Source: Manganibacter manganicus (GTDB lineage: Bacteria > Pseudomonadota > Alphaproteobacteria > Rhizobiales > Rhizobiaceae). Taken from it: a stretch of DNA of 64,000 nucleotides. Location: positions 1-64,000 of the forward strand of contig NZ_MDET01000020.1 in assembly GCF_002075885.1 (NCBI RefSeq). The letters run 5' to 3'. The notes under the pieces were generated by a model. The model was not told the DNA's origin and searched no databases. It saw nothing but the letters and a program-made list of their open reading frames with translations. The translations under genes and the position numbers were made by a program. The first letter of the stretch is position 1, and each line of letters starts with the position of its first letter. Below are positions 1 to 8,066 of the stretch, piece by piece.

Positions 1-25
1 TGAGCTACCCCCCGAAATTCGGACA
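1..25 (+). repeat. Left terminal inverted repeat of the IS3 element
   Basis: Begins TGAGCTACCCCCCGA and shares about 19 of 25 positions with the reverse complement of 1249-1273, including the outer TGAGCT and an inner GGACA. TGA at the outer tip is usual for IS3 ends. Confidence 0.85.
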
Positions 26-80
26 CTGACATAAGCTATGATTTGCGGTCTGCTGATCTTCGACGAAAAGGAGATCAGAG

Positions 81-374
81 ATGTCGAAACGCAAGCAGCA
101 CGCGCCTGAGTTCAAGGCGAAGGTCGCCCTGGAAGCCTTGAAGGGCGAAGAGACCGCAGCCGAGCTGGCAAGCCGGTTCGGAGTTCATCCGACGATGGTT
201 CACCAGTGGAAACGCGCTCTGCTCGAAGGCGCCTCGGGTGTGTTCGAACGCAATGGCCGGAAAAAGCCCGAGATCGACGAGGAGCAGGTGAAGGAGCTCC
301 ACGCCAAGATCGGGGAGCTGGCGGTGGCCAACTCTTTTTTGGAAAGAAAGCTGAAGCCCTGGGGCGGGAAGTGA
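81..374 (+). CDS. IS3 transposase OrfA (helix-turn-helix)
   Basis: A 97-residue OrfA with the HTH_8/transposase_8 type start (KRKQHAPEFKAKVALEAL, then a VHPTMVHQWK recognition helix around residues 35-45). It binds the element's ends and provides the N-terminal part of the OrfAB fusion transposase. The C-terminal third is rich in E, K and L, consistent with the leucine-zipper region of IS3 OrfA proteins. A strong Shine-Dalgarno (AAGGAG) lies before the ATG. The frame contains a T-TTT-TTG heptamer at 335-341 where a -1 shift would enter the orfB frame. Confidence 0.9.
   Translation: MSKRKQHAPEFKAKVALEALKGEETAAELASRFGVHPTMVHQWKRALLEGASGVFERNGRKKPEIDEEQVKELHAKIGELAVANSFLERKLKPWGGK
335..341 (+). 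other. Candidate programmed -1 frameshift heptamer
   Basis: The run TTTTTTG is read in the orfA frame as T-TTT-TTG, the X-XXY-YYZ pattern of -1 slippery sites. A slip here continues directly into the orfB frame (residues GKKAEALGREV), giving an OrfAB fusion as IS3 elements normally make. It is inferred from pattern and frame only. Confidence 0.6.
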
Positions 375-382
375 GGCGCGGC

Positions 383-1234
383 ATGGTTGAGCCGGATCAT
401 CCGGAATTGTCGATCACTCGGCAATGCAAGCTGCTGTCGATCTCACGCTCGTCCTTCTATTACACCCCGAAGGGGGAGACCGCGCAGAACCTGGCCCTCA
501 TGCGGCTGATCGACGAACAGTTCCTGGAAACGCCCTTTTTCGGTGTCCGGCAGATGACCTGGCATTTGCGCAACGACGGCCATCTGGTGAACGAGAAGCG
601 GATACGCCGGCTGATGCGGCTCATGGGATTGATGCCGATCTACCAGAAACCCACTACCAGCAGACCGGCGAAGGGGCACAAGACCTATCCCTACCTGCTG
701 AAGGGACTGCGCGTGGAGCGGCCCAACCAGGTCTGGTGCGCCGATATCACTTATGTGCCGATGCGGCGCGGGTTTCTCTACCTGGTTGCCATCATGGACT
801 GGCACACCCGAAAGGTCCTAGCCTGGCGCATCTCGAACACGCTGGAGGCCGATTTCTGCGTCGAGGCGCTGAACGAGGCCATCTACAAGTTCGGGCTGCC
901 GGAAATCATGAATACCGATCAGGGCAGCCAGTTCACCTCTTTCGCCTGGACCGATCGCCTGCGCCACACCGGCGTGCGCATCTCGATGGATGGAAAGGGT
1001 CGGTTCCTCGACAATATCTTCATCGAAAGGTTGTGGCGGACCCTGAAATACGAGTGCGTCTACCTGCATGCCTGGGAGACCGGATCAGAAGCGAGGGCGG
1101 GCATCCGGAAATGGATGACCTTCTACAACCACCAACGCCCACATTCAGCCCTTGGCGGCAGACCGCCCGCCGTGGTCTATTGGCTGAGAAAAGACGAAAC
1201 CCAACCCGATCAGCAGGTGCAGAGAGTAGCTTAA
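383..1234 (+). CDS. IS3 transposase OrfB, rve-type DDE catalytic domain
   Basis: This frame carries the HTH_21 segment (SITRQCKLLSISRSSFYY, GVRQMTWHLR) and the retroviral-integrase core. The catalytic D-D-E residues sit in ADITYVP, NTDQGSQFTS and FIERLWRTLKYE. About 283 residues from the ATG at 383. In vivo it is probably made mainly as an OrfAB fusion by the -1 shift at 335-341, since the open frame already runs back to about 206 inside orfA. No stop or missing catalytic residue is visible, so the enzyme could be functional. Confidence 0.9.
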   Translation: MVEPDHPELSITRQCKLLSISRSSFYYTPKGETAQNLALMRLIDEQFLETPFFGVRQMTWHLRNDGHLVNEKRIRRLMRLMGLMPIYQKPTTSRPAKGHKTYPYLLKGLRVERPNQVWCADITYVPMRRGFLYLVAIMDWHTRKVLAWRISNTLEADFCVEALNEAIYKFGLPEIMNTDQGSQFTSFAWTDRLRHTGVRISMDGKGRFLDNIFIERLWRTLKYECVYLHAWETGSEARAGIRKWMTFYNHQRPHSALGGRPPAVVYWLRKDETQPDQQVQRVA

Positions 1235-1248
1235 TTTATGCCAGATCC

Positions 1249-1273
1249 TGTCCAACGATCGGGGAGCAGCTCA
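1249..1273 (-). repeat. Right terminal inverted repeat of the IS3 element
   Basis: Read on the minus strand it begins TGAGCTGCTCCCCGA and matches the left end at 1-25 with about six mismatches. It fixes the right boundary of the element at 1273, after which the sequence continues as an interrupted GNAT gene. Confidence 0.85.
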
Positions 1274-1513
1274 GTTCACCTGAGCCCAGCAGGAGCGATG
1301 GTAGAGATAATGGGTGAGGCCCACCGCCTTGCCGTCAATCAATGCGATGAAACCTTTCGGCTCGAATTCACCGTCGCTGAACAGGCGTTTCTAGGTGGCG
1401 GCATAAACCTCCTCCGGCACTGTCGTTTCGTAGAATTCCAGATAGGCGGTCCATAGATTTCGCCAATCGGCGTGGTCGGATTCTTGCAGCCGGCGGACGG
1501 TGAGGACGGGCAT
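1274..1513 (-). pseudogene. GNAT N-acetyltransferase, broken by a nonsense codon and the IS3 element
   Basis: Reading leftward from the ATG at 1513-1511 gives MPVLTVRRLQESDHADW, LWTAYLEFYET, then after an in-frame TAG (1393-1391, codon 41) GFIALIDGKAVGLTHYLYH and RSCWAQVN up to the IS edge. This is the N-terminal half of a GNAT acetyltransferase, a family that transfers acetyl from acetyl-CoA to small amines or protein N termini. The stop falls where homologues, as I recall them, usually have Trp (TGG to TAG). The acetyl-CoA-binding C-terminal half must lie left of the window, beyond the element. Two independent lesions make it a clear pseudogene. Confidence 0.75.
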
Positions 1514-1525
1514 GGCTATTTCCTA

Positions 1526-1741
1526 TCACTGATAGTTGATGAATGGTGTGGCGTGGGCGATCCTGCCGTAAAGACGGTGCTCCGTCTCATTGAAGTCCTG
1601 CGTCAGCCAGTGGCTTGTTCGTGAGAGACCAACTTGTCGAAGCTGCGCCCGGTGCCAACGGGCCAGATGGCGGAAAGCGCTGGCCGTGATAGCACCGCTG
1701 CCTTCTTGCCATGAAGGCGGGGGCGCGGACAGATAAGCCAC
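1526..1741 (-). pseudogene. Remnant of a second GNAT acetyltransferase (C-terminal end)
   Basis: The end of this leftward frame, SHWLTQDFNETEHRLYGRIA followed by HATPFINYQ-stop, matches the usual C terminus of GNAT enzymes (YWLTQ-x-FNETA-x-x-LYDR, TPFIKY). The upstream 45 residues do not show a clear acetyl-CoA loop, and no N-terminal half is present before the 6S RNA gene, so the gene appears truncated. It ends 12 bp before the ATG of the neighbouring GNAT pseudogene, so the two were probably a tandem acetyltransferase pair. A real short protein is less likely but not excluded. Confidence 0.5.
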
Positions 1742-1825
1742 CGGAAAGCCGCCTATTGCACTGGCGCGAACGCCCTGCCGTCTCTATATTGGCAAGCGGC
1801 GATCTGCGCTTCCCGACAGGAGAGA

Positions 1826-1970
1826 CATATTCCCCGGGGCCTTATTGATCTCGAAGGGAGCTGTCCCTGTCCGGGCTCGTGGGCTCGGACATATGGCGCC
1901 CACCTACTTTGTAGGTTCCCGGGATCGACTTCTCCACCGGTTGTGTGGATCGCCGCTTTCCCTTGACCTT
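1826..1970 (+). ncRNA. ssrS: 6S RNA (RNA polymerase regulator)
   Basis: The stretch contains the hallmark alphaproteobacterial 6S blocks: TTGATCTCGAAGGGAGCTG, a hairpin GTCCG...CGGAC at about 1869-1890, the CCTAC-TTT-GTAGG hairpin at about 1903-1915, then CCCGGGATCGA. 6S RNA mimics an open promoter and sequesters sigma-70 polymerase in stationary phase. It lies immediately upstream of the 5-formyltetrahydrofolate cyclo-ligase gene, the same linkage as ssrS-ygfA in Escherichia coli. Ends are approximate, since they were set by similarity and not by mapping. Confidence 0.8.
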
Positions 1971-2030
1971 TTCACCAAGTTGCGGTTTTGCCAGCTTGCG
2001 GTTACGTCTGGCATGCGGGAGAAGGGTCTC

Positions 2031-2618
2031 ATGTCATCGCTGAAAGAGTTGAAGACGCAGTTGCGAGGCGAGGCGCTTGGCCGCCGCGATGCGCTCGATC
2101 CGGCGTGGCGCATAGAGGCTGCCCTGCAGGTGGCCGACCGGGGGGCACCGGCACTTTCCTTCTCGCCGGGTACGATCATCTCCGGTTTTCTGCCGATCCG
2201 TTCCGAAATCGATCTTCGCCCGCTGATGGCGCGGTTGGCGGAACGAGGCGCCCGGCTGTGCCTGCCGGTGGTGCTCGACCGTGAAACCATCGTCTTTCGC
2301 GAACTGGTGCGCGGCGCCGAAATGGTTTCCACCGGCTTCGGCACGTCCGGACCGGGGCCGGAAGCCGCCGTGCTCGATCCCGAAATCATGCTGATGCCGC
2401 TTGCCGCCTTCGACCGGCGCGGCCATCGACTGGGCTATGGTGCGGGCCATTACGACCGGGCCATCGACCGGCTGCACCAAAGAGGGCTGAAGCCGCATCT
2501 GATCGGCATTGCCTTCGACTGCCAGGAGGTCGAGCGCGTTCCTAATGAACCGCATGACGTGATGCTTGCCGAAATCCTGACCGAGCAGGGCTTGCGCCGC
2601 TTTGCCGCCGCTGGATAA
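2031..2618 (+). CDS. fau: 5-formyltetrahydrofolate cyclo-ligase
   Basis: Converts 5-formyl-THF to 5,10-methenyl-THF with ATP, recycling a folate storage form in the cytoplasm. The 195-residue product carries the family marks: basic N terminus (SLKELKTQLRGEAL, with RRDAL), ISGFLPIRSEIDLRPLM, the phosphate-binding MLMPLAAFDRRGHRLGYGAGHYDR near residues 122-146, and IGIAFDCQE. The open frame extends back into the 6S RNA, but the ATG at 2031 has a good GGGAGAAGGG Shine-Dalgarno and matches the family start. It is probably co-transcribed with 6S RNA and with the phosphoesterase gene 9 bp downstream. Confidence 0.93.
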   Translation: MSSLKELKTQLRGEALGRRDALDPAWRIEAALQVADRGAPALSFSPGTIISGFLPIRSEIDLRPLMARLAERGARLCLPVVLDRETIVFRELVRGAEMVSTGFGTSGPGPEAAVLDPEIMLMPLAAFDRRGHRLGYGAGHYDRAIDRLHQRGLKPHLIGIAFDCQEVERVPNEPHDVMLAEILTEQGLRRFAAAG

Positions 2619-2627
2619 AAGGCGGGT

Positions 2628-3452
2628 ATGAGACTCCTCTTCCTCGGCGACATGGTGGGCAAGACGGGCCGCACGGCAGTGTGGCAGCAACTGCCCGGCA
2701 TCATTTCGGATTATCAACTCGATTTCGTCATCGTGAATGGCGAGAACGCGGCCGGCGGGTTCGGCATTACCGAAGAGATTTTTCGCGAGACCATTACCGC
2801 TGGCGCCGATGTGGTGACCACCGGCAATCATGTCTGGGACCAGCGCGAGGCGCTGGCGTTCGCACCTCGTCATAACCGTTTTCTAAGGCCGGCCAATTTC
2901 CCCAAGGGTACGCCCGGCAGCGGCTCGGGTGTATATCTGGCCAAAAACGGCGCCCGCGTTCTCGTCGCCAATATTATGGGGCGCGTGTTCATGCATCCCG
3001 AACTCGACGATCCGTTCCATGCGGGCGAACGTGAACTGGCGGCCTGCCCGCTCGGTGATCAGGCCGATGCGGTGGTGATCGATTTCCACGCCGAAGCGAC
3101 GAGCGAGAAAATGTGCTTCGCGCATTTCGTCGATGGCCGCGCCTCGCTGGTCATCGGTACGCATACGCATCAGCCGACCGCCGACCATCAGATCCTCAAT
3201 GGCGGCACGGCCTATATGAGCGATGCAGGCATGTGCGGCGATTATGATTCTTCGCTTGGCATGGACAAGGAAGAGCCGCTTAATCGATTTCTTTCCAAAG
3301 TGCCGAAGGGGCGGTTTGAGGCCGCCAGCGGCCCGGCGACGCTGTGCGGAGTCGGCGTGGACATTTCCGATCGCACAGGTCTTGCCGAGAAAATCGCGCC
3401 GTTCCGCCGCGGCCCGCGGCTGGAAGAAACCGCACCCTCATTCTGGGCCTGA
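2628..3452 (+). CDS. ymdB: YmdB-family metallophosphoesterase (TIGR00282)
   Basis: A 274-residue calcineurin-like phosphoesterase. Metal ligands are visible in MRLLFLGDMVG (Asp8), FVIVNGENAAGGFGIT, VVTTGNHVWDQ and VIGTHTHQPTADH. Homologues such as Bacillus YmdB hydrolyse 2',3'-cyclic nucleotides and cyclic di-AMP-like substrates in vitro and affect stress behaviour; the substrate here is not known. It starts 9 bp after fau and is likely in the same transcript. Length and motifs match the family, and nothing looks damaged. Confidence 0.88.
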   Translation: MRLLFLGDMVGKTGRTAVWQQLPGIISDYQLDFVIVNGENAAGGFGITEEIFRETITAGADVVTTGNHVWDQREALAFAPRHNRFLRPANFPKGTPGSGSGVYLAKNGARVLVANIMGRVFMHPELDDPFHAGERELAACPLGDQADAVVIDFHAEATSEKMCFAHFVDGRASLVIGTHTHQPTADHQILNGGTAYMSDAGMCGDYDSSLGMDKEEPLNRFLSKVPKGRFEAASGPATLCGVGVDISDRTGLAEKIAPFRRGPRLEETAPSFWA

Positions 3453-3594
3453 CATTGATCTTGGCCGCCGGCGTACCTAATTGCGGCGGACGTGATTTCG
3501 ATACATCAATCCGGTCGAGATGGTGCAAGGCCGTTTCGAGTCGGCCGGCTTGATCCTGAAACTGCTTCAGATCGTTAAAGAGGGGACGACCTCC

Positions 3595-4359
3595 ATGCAG
3601 CTTGCCGATTTTTTCGCCCAGCATTTCGTGTGGCTCTCCGATCCGACCGCATGGGCGGCGTTGGTGACGCTGGTCGTGCTGGAGATCGTGCTCGGTATCG
3701 ACAATCTGATCTTCATTTCGATCCTGACCAACAAATTGCCGAAGGAACAGCAGGTTCCGGCGCGCAGGTTGGGTATCTCGGCGGCGCTGATCATGCGCCT
3801 TGTCCTGCTCGCAACCATTTCCTTCATCGTCCAACTGACAAATCCGCTTTTTACCGCTTTTGGACATGGTTTTTCCTGGCGCGACCTGATCCTGATCGCC
3901 GGTGGTCTGTTCCTGGTCTGGAAGGCGACCAAAGAAATTCACCATACGGTCGATCCCGCTGAACATGGGGATGCGAGCCTTGCCAAGACGCTGCAACTAA
4001 GCCTGGCCGGCGCCATTTTCCAGATATTGCTGCTCGATCTCGTCTTCTCGATCGATTCCATCATTACCGCTGTCGGCATGACCGATGAGATCGCCATCAT
4101 GTATATCGCTGTCATCGTCGCGGTGTCGGCGATGATGCTGGCGGCGACGCCGCTCGCCAATTTCATCGAGAAGAACCCGACCATCGTCATGCTGGCGCTT
4201 GGGTTCCTCTTGATGATCGGCATGACGCTGATCGCAGACGGTTTCGGCTACCATGTTCCGAAAGGCTATATCTACACGGCCATGGGCTTTTCCGCGCTGG
4301 TGGAGGGGCTGAACATGCTGGCGCGGCGGCGCAAGACAAAATCCGGAGACGGCCATTGA
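3595..4359 (+). CDS. TerC-family integral membrane protein
   Basis: About 254 residues with seven or so membrane spans. The TerC signature acidic residues lie within spans: [19 protein letters not shown] near residues 25-45 and [19 protein letters not shown] near residues 145-160. TerC proteins are implicated in tellurite resistance and, more broadly, in metal (Mn) export to secreted metalloenzymes; which applies here is not shown. The start at 3595 follows GAGGGGACGACCTCC and gives a normal N terminus, whereas upstream starts add an unrelated tail. The 142-bp gap before it shows no recognisable Mn riboswitch. Confidence 0.85.
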   Translation: MQLADFFAQHFVWLSDPTAWAALVTLVVLEIVLGIDNLIFISILTNKLPKEQQVPARRLGISAALIMRLVLLATISFIVQLTNPLFTAFGHGFSWRDLILIAGGLFLVWKATKEIHHTVDPAEHGDASLAKTLQLSLAGAIFQILLLDLVFSIDSIITAVGMTDEIAIMYIAVIVAVSAMMLAATPLANFIEKNPTIVMLALGFLLMIGMTLIADGFGYHVPKGYIYTAMGFSALVEGLNMLARRRKTKSGDGH

Positions 4360-4383
4360 GGGCCGCGCCGGCGCGCCGAAAGG

Positions 4384-4866
4384 CTATGCTGGTGCAAGCA
4401 TCTCGTTCCAACGCGCCAGGAGGGCCGCATCGCCGTCGTCGGGCTGCGTCTCGTAAGCAAGCTCGTCTGGTCCGATGGCGATAAATCGCTGCTTTGAGCG
4501 TGTCCAGATATGACCGGCCGGCACCAGCCAACTGGTGTCGTCGAGCGTTCCAGCCTTGAGGTTGACGCGCTCCGCACCGGCGCTGGCGTGGATGATGCGC
4601 ACGCCGCATACCGGGCAGAAATAGCCTTCGCGGCGCGTCCCGGAATCGGCAAGACGTTCGGTCAGCCGAAGTTCGCCTTCAACCTCGATGTCGGTCCGCC
4701 GCACCCTTAGCGATTCTCCGAAAGCGGACGAGGTGTGCCGCTGGCATTCGCTACAGTGGCACAGGTAGAAGACGAGCGGCGCACCGGTGATGCGGTAGCG
4801 CACTCTGCCGCACTGGCATCCACCTTCGAGCGGAAGCGGCGGGAGGTGGACGGAAAGGCTTGCCAT
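4384..4866 (-). CDS. GFA-family zinc protein (Gfa/CENP-V fold)
   Basis: A 160-residue protein with the complete GFA cysteine pattern: [10 protein letters not shown] near the N terminus, [15 protein letters not shown] near residue 40, and [10 protein letters not shown] near residue 85, which bind two zinc ions. Founders of the family act in glutathione-linked formaldehyde metabolism, but most members, including probably this one, have no proven reaction. The start at 4866 is preceded by AAGGAG and yields a normal family N terminus. It converges with terC and is divergent from yebC. Confidence 0.85.
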   Translation of the reverse strand: MASLSVHLPPLPLEGGCQCGRVRYRITGAPLVFYLCHCSECQRHTSSAFGESLRVRRTDIEVEGELRLTERLADSGTRREGYFCPVCGVRIIHASAGAERVNLKAGTLDDTSWLVPAGHIWTRSKQRFIAIGPDELAYETQPDDGDAALLARWNEMLAPA

Positions 4867-4948
4867 ATTGCACTCCTTCTGGACGTTTCCCGGTAATCTA
4901 TCTATAAGCCCGGCAAATTCCGAAAAGTTTCTGCAAATCAGGAGTCCC

Positions 4949-5701
4949 ATGGCCGGCCATTCACAATTCAAGAATATCATGCACCGCAAGGGCCGCCAGG
5001 ATGCGGTCAAGGCGAAGCTGTTTTCGAAGCTGGCGCGCGAAATCACCGTCGCCGCCAAACTTGGCTCGCCCGATCCGGGGATGAATCCGCGCCTTCGGCT
5101 TGCCGTGCAGGCCGCCAAAGCGGAGTCTATGCCGAAGGACAATATCCAGCGCGCCATCAACAAGGCGTCTGCCTCCGATATCGAGAATTACGAGGAAGTC
5201 CGCTATGAGGGCTATGGTCCCGGCGGCGTGGCGCTGATCGTCGAGGTCTTGACCGATAACCGCAACCGCTCCGCTTCCAATGTCCGTGCCGCCTTCACCA
5301 AGGCCGGTGGCGCGCTTGGCGAAACCGGCTCCGTCTCCTTTATGTGGGATCGCGTCGGCGAGATCGTCTATCCGGCTTCGGCCGGCAGCGCCGATGCCAT
5401 CATGGACGCGGCGATCGAGGCCGGTGCCGAGGATGTCGAGAGCGACGAGGAGGAAGGCCATACCATTTATTGCACGTTCGAGAATCTCGGCGATACGTCC
5501 AAGGCGCTGGAAGCGGCACTTGGCGAGGCCCAGTCCGTGAAGGCGATCTGGAAGCCGAAGAACAATGTGCCGGTGGACGAGGACCGCGCACAGTCGCTGA
5601 TGAAGCTGGTTGCGACGCTCGATGACGATGACGACGTTCAGAACGTCTATGCGAATTTCGAGATCGATGACGCGACGCTGGCCAAACTCAGCGCCGCTTG
5701 A
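4949..5701 (+). CDS. yebC: YebC/PmpR-family regulator or translation factor
   Basis: About 250 residues with the diagnostic start [18 protein letters not shown] and [15 protein letters not shown], then [13 protein letters not shown] and [19 protein letters not shown]. YebC proteins were described as DNA-binding regulators (PmpR) and more recently as factors that relieve ribosome stalling on proline-rich stretches. The start at 4949 follows AGGAG. In many bacteria yebC sits next to ruvC; here it is about 13 kb away from ruvCAB. A strong bidirectional terminator follows. Confidence 0.92.
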   Translation: MAGHSQFKNIMHRKGRQDAVKAKLFSKLAREITVAAKLGSPDPGMNPRLRLAVQAAKAESMPKDNIQRAINKASASDIENYEEVRYEGYGPGGVALIVEVLTDNRNRSASNVRAAFTKAGGALGETGSVSFMWDRVGEIVYPASAGSADAIMDAAIEAGAEDVESDEEEGHTIYCTFENLGDTSKALEAALGEAQSVKAIWKPKNNVPVDEDRAQSLMKLVATLDDDDDVQNVYANFEIDDATLAKLSAA

Positions 5702-5758
5702 GCCAGGCGCGCTGGAACTGGCCGGCGGGTAAATCCGAGCCGTCTTTTGCATCTAACA

Positions 5759-5786
5759 AAAAAACCCGCCTCGCGGCGGGTTTTTT
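5759..5786. terminator. Bidirectional Rho-independent terminator (yebC / rpmE)
   Basis: AAAACCCGCC and GGCGGGTTTT form a 10-bp stem with a tetraloop, flanked by A and T runs on both sides, so it can end both yebC and rpmE transcripts. Confidence 0.9.
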
Positions 5787-5806
5787 GCGATGTCGGTCTC
5801 TACGGC

Positions 5807-6028
5807 TTAGATGCCGAGATTGGCAAACTTGTTCTTGAATTTCGACAGGCGGCCGCCACGGTCCAGCAGCGTCTGCTGGCCACCGGTCCAGGCCGGATGA
5901 GTGGTCGGATCGATGTCGAGATTCATCGTGTCGCCTTCCTTGCCCCAGGTCGAGCGCGTCATATACTCGGTGCCGTCGGTCATGACGATCTTGATGGTGT
6001 GGTAATCGGGGTGAATTTCGGCTTTCAT
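5807..6028 (-). CDS. rpmE: 50S ribosomal protein L31
   Basis: A 73-residue L31 ([19 protein letters not shown]... [12 protein letters not shown]... [11 protein letters not shown]). L31 bridges the two ribosomal subunits near protein L5. The protein contains no cysteine, so it is the zinc-independent (C-minus) form and cannot serve as a zinc store. It ends against a shared terminator with yebC and is divergent from the ABC exporter gene. Confidence 0.95.
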   Translation of the reverse strand: MKAEIHPDYHTIKIVMTDGTEYMTRSTWGKEGDTMNLDIDPTTHPAWTGGQQTLLDRGGRLSKFKNKFANLGI

Positions 6029-6212
6029 CGATATATTCCTGGCTTTCGAGACGTCTGGCGCAGTGCTGCGTCGATGCGCCTCTTTTTAAAACTCGAAGCC
6101 GCGGCTATTGAGGGCCGCGGCTCCTGAAACGGTCGGCGTGGCTATACATCAGCCGAAATCGAATCACAAGGCCGGGCGCTTCATTTCGAAATTGCGTCCG
6201 GGAAAGGCGATC

Positions 6213-8012
6213 ATGGCGCGAACCAGCAATGAGGATGCAGGCCGGCGTTCGCTGAAACCGCTTAGAGGTTTCGTGCCCTATCTGCGGCGCTATCGGGGCC
6301 TTGTGGCGGGCGCGCTCGTTTCGCTGGCGCTGGCGGCACTCACGACATTGACCCTGCCGCTTGCCGTTCGCCGGATGATCGACCACGGCTTCTCGGCTGC
6401 CGATTCGCAGATGATTTCCGGCTATTTCGCCATGCTGATGGTGATTGCCGCGGTTCTGGCGGCAGCTTCCGCTGCCCGTTATTATTTTGTCGTCACGCTT
6501 GGCGAGCGCATCGTCTCCGATATCCGGCGCGACGTGTTTTCGCATGTCACTGCATTGTCGGCATCGTTCTTCGACACGACGCAATCGGGCGAAATCGTCT
6601 CGCGCCTCGCCGCCGACACGACGCAGATCAAATCAGCGGTGGGCGCAACCGCCTCGGTGGCGCTGCGCAATGCAATCCTGGCCATCGGCGCGCTGACGAT
6701 GATGGTGTTCACCAGTCCGAAGCTCTCCGGTATCGTCATTGCCGCCATTCCGGTCATCGTGCTGCCGCTGGTAGCGTTCGGGCGCTCGGTTCGGGCCAAG
6801 TCCCGCTCGGCACAGGACACGCTGGCCAACGCCACTGCTTACGCCAGCGAGCAGATCGGGGCCGTCCGTACGGTGCAGGCCTATACCAATGAAGAGCTTG
6901 CCACGGCTCGCTTCGCCAAAGCGGTTGAATCCGCCTTTCAGGCGGCCAGAGTCTCAATTTTTGCGCGCTCCTTTCTGACCTTTTTTGCCATCTTTCTGGT
7001 GTTCTCCTCGGTGGTCGCGGTACTGTGGTTCGGTTCGCGCGATGTACTTTCCGGCGCCATGTCGCCGGGCACGCTTGGCCAGTTCGTGCTTTATTCCGTG
7101 CTTGCGGCGAGTTCCTTCGGCCAATTGTCGGAAGTCTGGGGCGAGCTTTCACAGGCCGCCGGCGCCGCCGAACGGCTGACGGAACTTCTGGCCGAGAAGC
7201 CGGCCATCGTCGCACCCAGGCAACCGAAAGCGTTGCCGGCGACGACGAAGGGGGCGATTGCCTTTGAGGATGTGTCCTTTGCCTATCCGACGCAGCCGAA
7301 CCGTTCGGCTCTGCATCGGTTGAATTTTTCCGTAAAGCCGGGTGAGACGGTTGCGGTGGTTGGGCCATCTGGTGCTGGCAAAAGCACGATTTTTTCGCTG
7401 CTGTTACGTTTCTACGATCCGGATTCCGGTCAAGTGCGGCTCGACGGGTTGGATTTGCGTGAGGTCGACCCGGTGGCGTTGCGCGGCCGCATCGCCATCG
7501 TGCCGCAGGATATCGCCATCTTCGCCGCCAGCGTGCGCGACAATATCGCCTTCGGTCGCCCCGGTGCCGGCGATGTGGAGGTCGAAGCAGCGGCCAAGGC
7601 CGCCCTTGCCGATGAGTTCATCGTCAAGCTGGACAAAGGATATGACACGCAGGTCGGCGAGCGCGGCATCACGCTGTCCGGCGGCCAGCGCCAGCGCATT
7701 GCTATCGCGCGGGCCATATTGCGCAATGCGCCGGTGCTGTTGCTGGATGAAGCGACGTCGGCGCTCGACGCCACAAGCGAAACGCTGGTGCAGGAAGCAC
7801 TGGAACATCTGATGCGCGGGCGCACGACGCTGGTCATTGCGCATCGGCTCGCCACCGTTTTGAAGGCCGACCGCATCCTGGTCATTGACGATGGCGGCAT
7901 CGTGGAAGAGGGAACGCATAGCACTCTTGTGGCGAAGAAGGGGCTTTATGCGCGTCTCGCCAAGCTGCAATTCGAAAGCGGCGCCGATGCGTTCAGGGGC
8001 GCTGCGGAATAG
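6213..8012 (+). CDS. MsbA-like ABC exporter, fused membrane and ATPase domains
   Basis: A 599-residue half-transporter that should dimerise in the inner membrane. Six membrane helices occupy roughly residues 25-310, then the nucleotide-binding domain with Walker A GPSGAGKST (about residue 384), signature LSGGQRQRIAIARA (about 488) and Walker B VLLLDEATSALD (about 508). It resembles the TIGR02204 MsbA-related exporters common in Rhizobiales, whose substrate is not established. The ATG at 6213 has GGGAAAGG upstream and is preferred over an upstream start that adds a charged, unrelated tail. It converges with the OmpA-like gene. Confidence 0.9.
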   Translation: MARTSNEDAGRRSLKPLRGFVPYLRRYRGLVAGALVSLALAALTTLTLPLAVRRMIDHGFSAADSQMISGYFAMLMVIAAVLAAASAARYYFVVTLGERIVSDIRRDVFSHVTALSASFFDTTQSGEIVSRLAADTTQIKSAVGATASVALRNAILAIGALTMMVFTSPKLSGIVIAAIPVIVLPLVAFGRSVRAKSRSAQDTLANATAYASEQIGAVRTVQAYTNEELATARFAKAVESAFQAARVSIFARSFLTFFAIFLVFSSVVAVLWFGSRDVLSGAMSPGTLGQFVLYSVLAASSFGQLSEVWGELSQAAGAAERLTELLAEKPAIVAPRQPKALPATTKGAIAFEDVSFAYPTQPNRSALHRLNFSVKPGETVAVVGPSGAGKSTIFSLLLRFYDPDSGQVRLDGLDLREVDPVALRGRIAIVPQDIAIFAASVRDNIAFGRPGAGDVEVEAAAKAALADEFIVKLDKGYDTQVGERGITLSGGQRQRIAIARAILRNAPVLLLDEATSALDATSETLVQEALEHLMRGRTTLVIAHRLATVLKADRILVIDDGGIVEEGTHSTLVAKKGLYARLAKLQFESGADAFRGAAE

Positions 8013-8066
8013 CAGGGGAGGCGCGGCAGCAGCCGGCCCGTTCGGCGAATACCGCAGGCCATATGT

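Larger units (their letters stand above)
1..1273 (+). mobile_element. Complete IS3-family insertion sequence
   Basis: A 1273-bp element carrying the two overlapping transposase frames typical of the IS3 family and bounded by imperfect 25-bp inverted repeats that start TGAGCT. Both ends and the DDE catalytic frame look intact, so it may be active or only recently silent. The window starts at the exact left terminus, so the target duplication cannot be checked. The right end abuts the interior of a GNAT acetyltransferase gene on the opposite strand. The subgroup within IS3 was not resolved. Confidence 0.93.

Noticed and set aside
206..382. Start of orfB at 206 as an independent protein
   Set aside because: This part overlaps orfA out of frame and is rich in unlikely residues; transposase similarity begins after the frameshift point and the ATG at 383.
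1845..2030. N-terminal extension of the fau product
   Set aside because: It translates 6S RNA sequence and has no family similarity; the ATG at 2031 has a good ribosome site.
3453..3594. Manganese (yybP-ykoY) riboswitch before terC
   Set aside because: TerC genes often carry one, but I could not find its conserved loop sequences or folding here.
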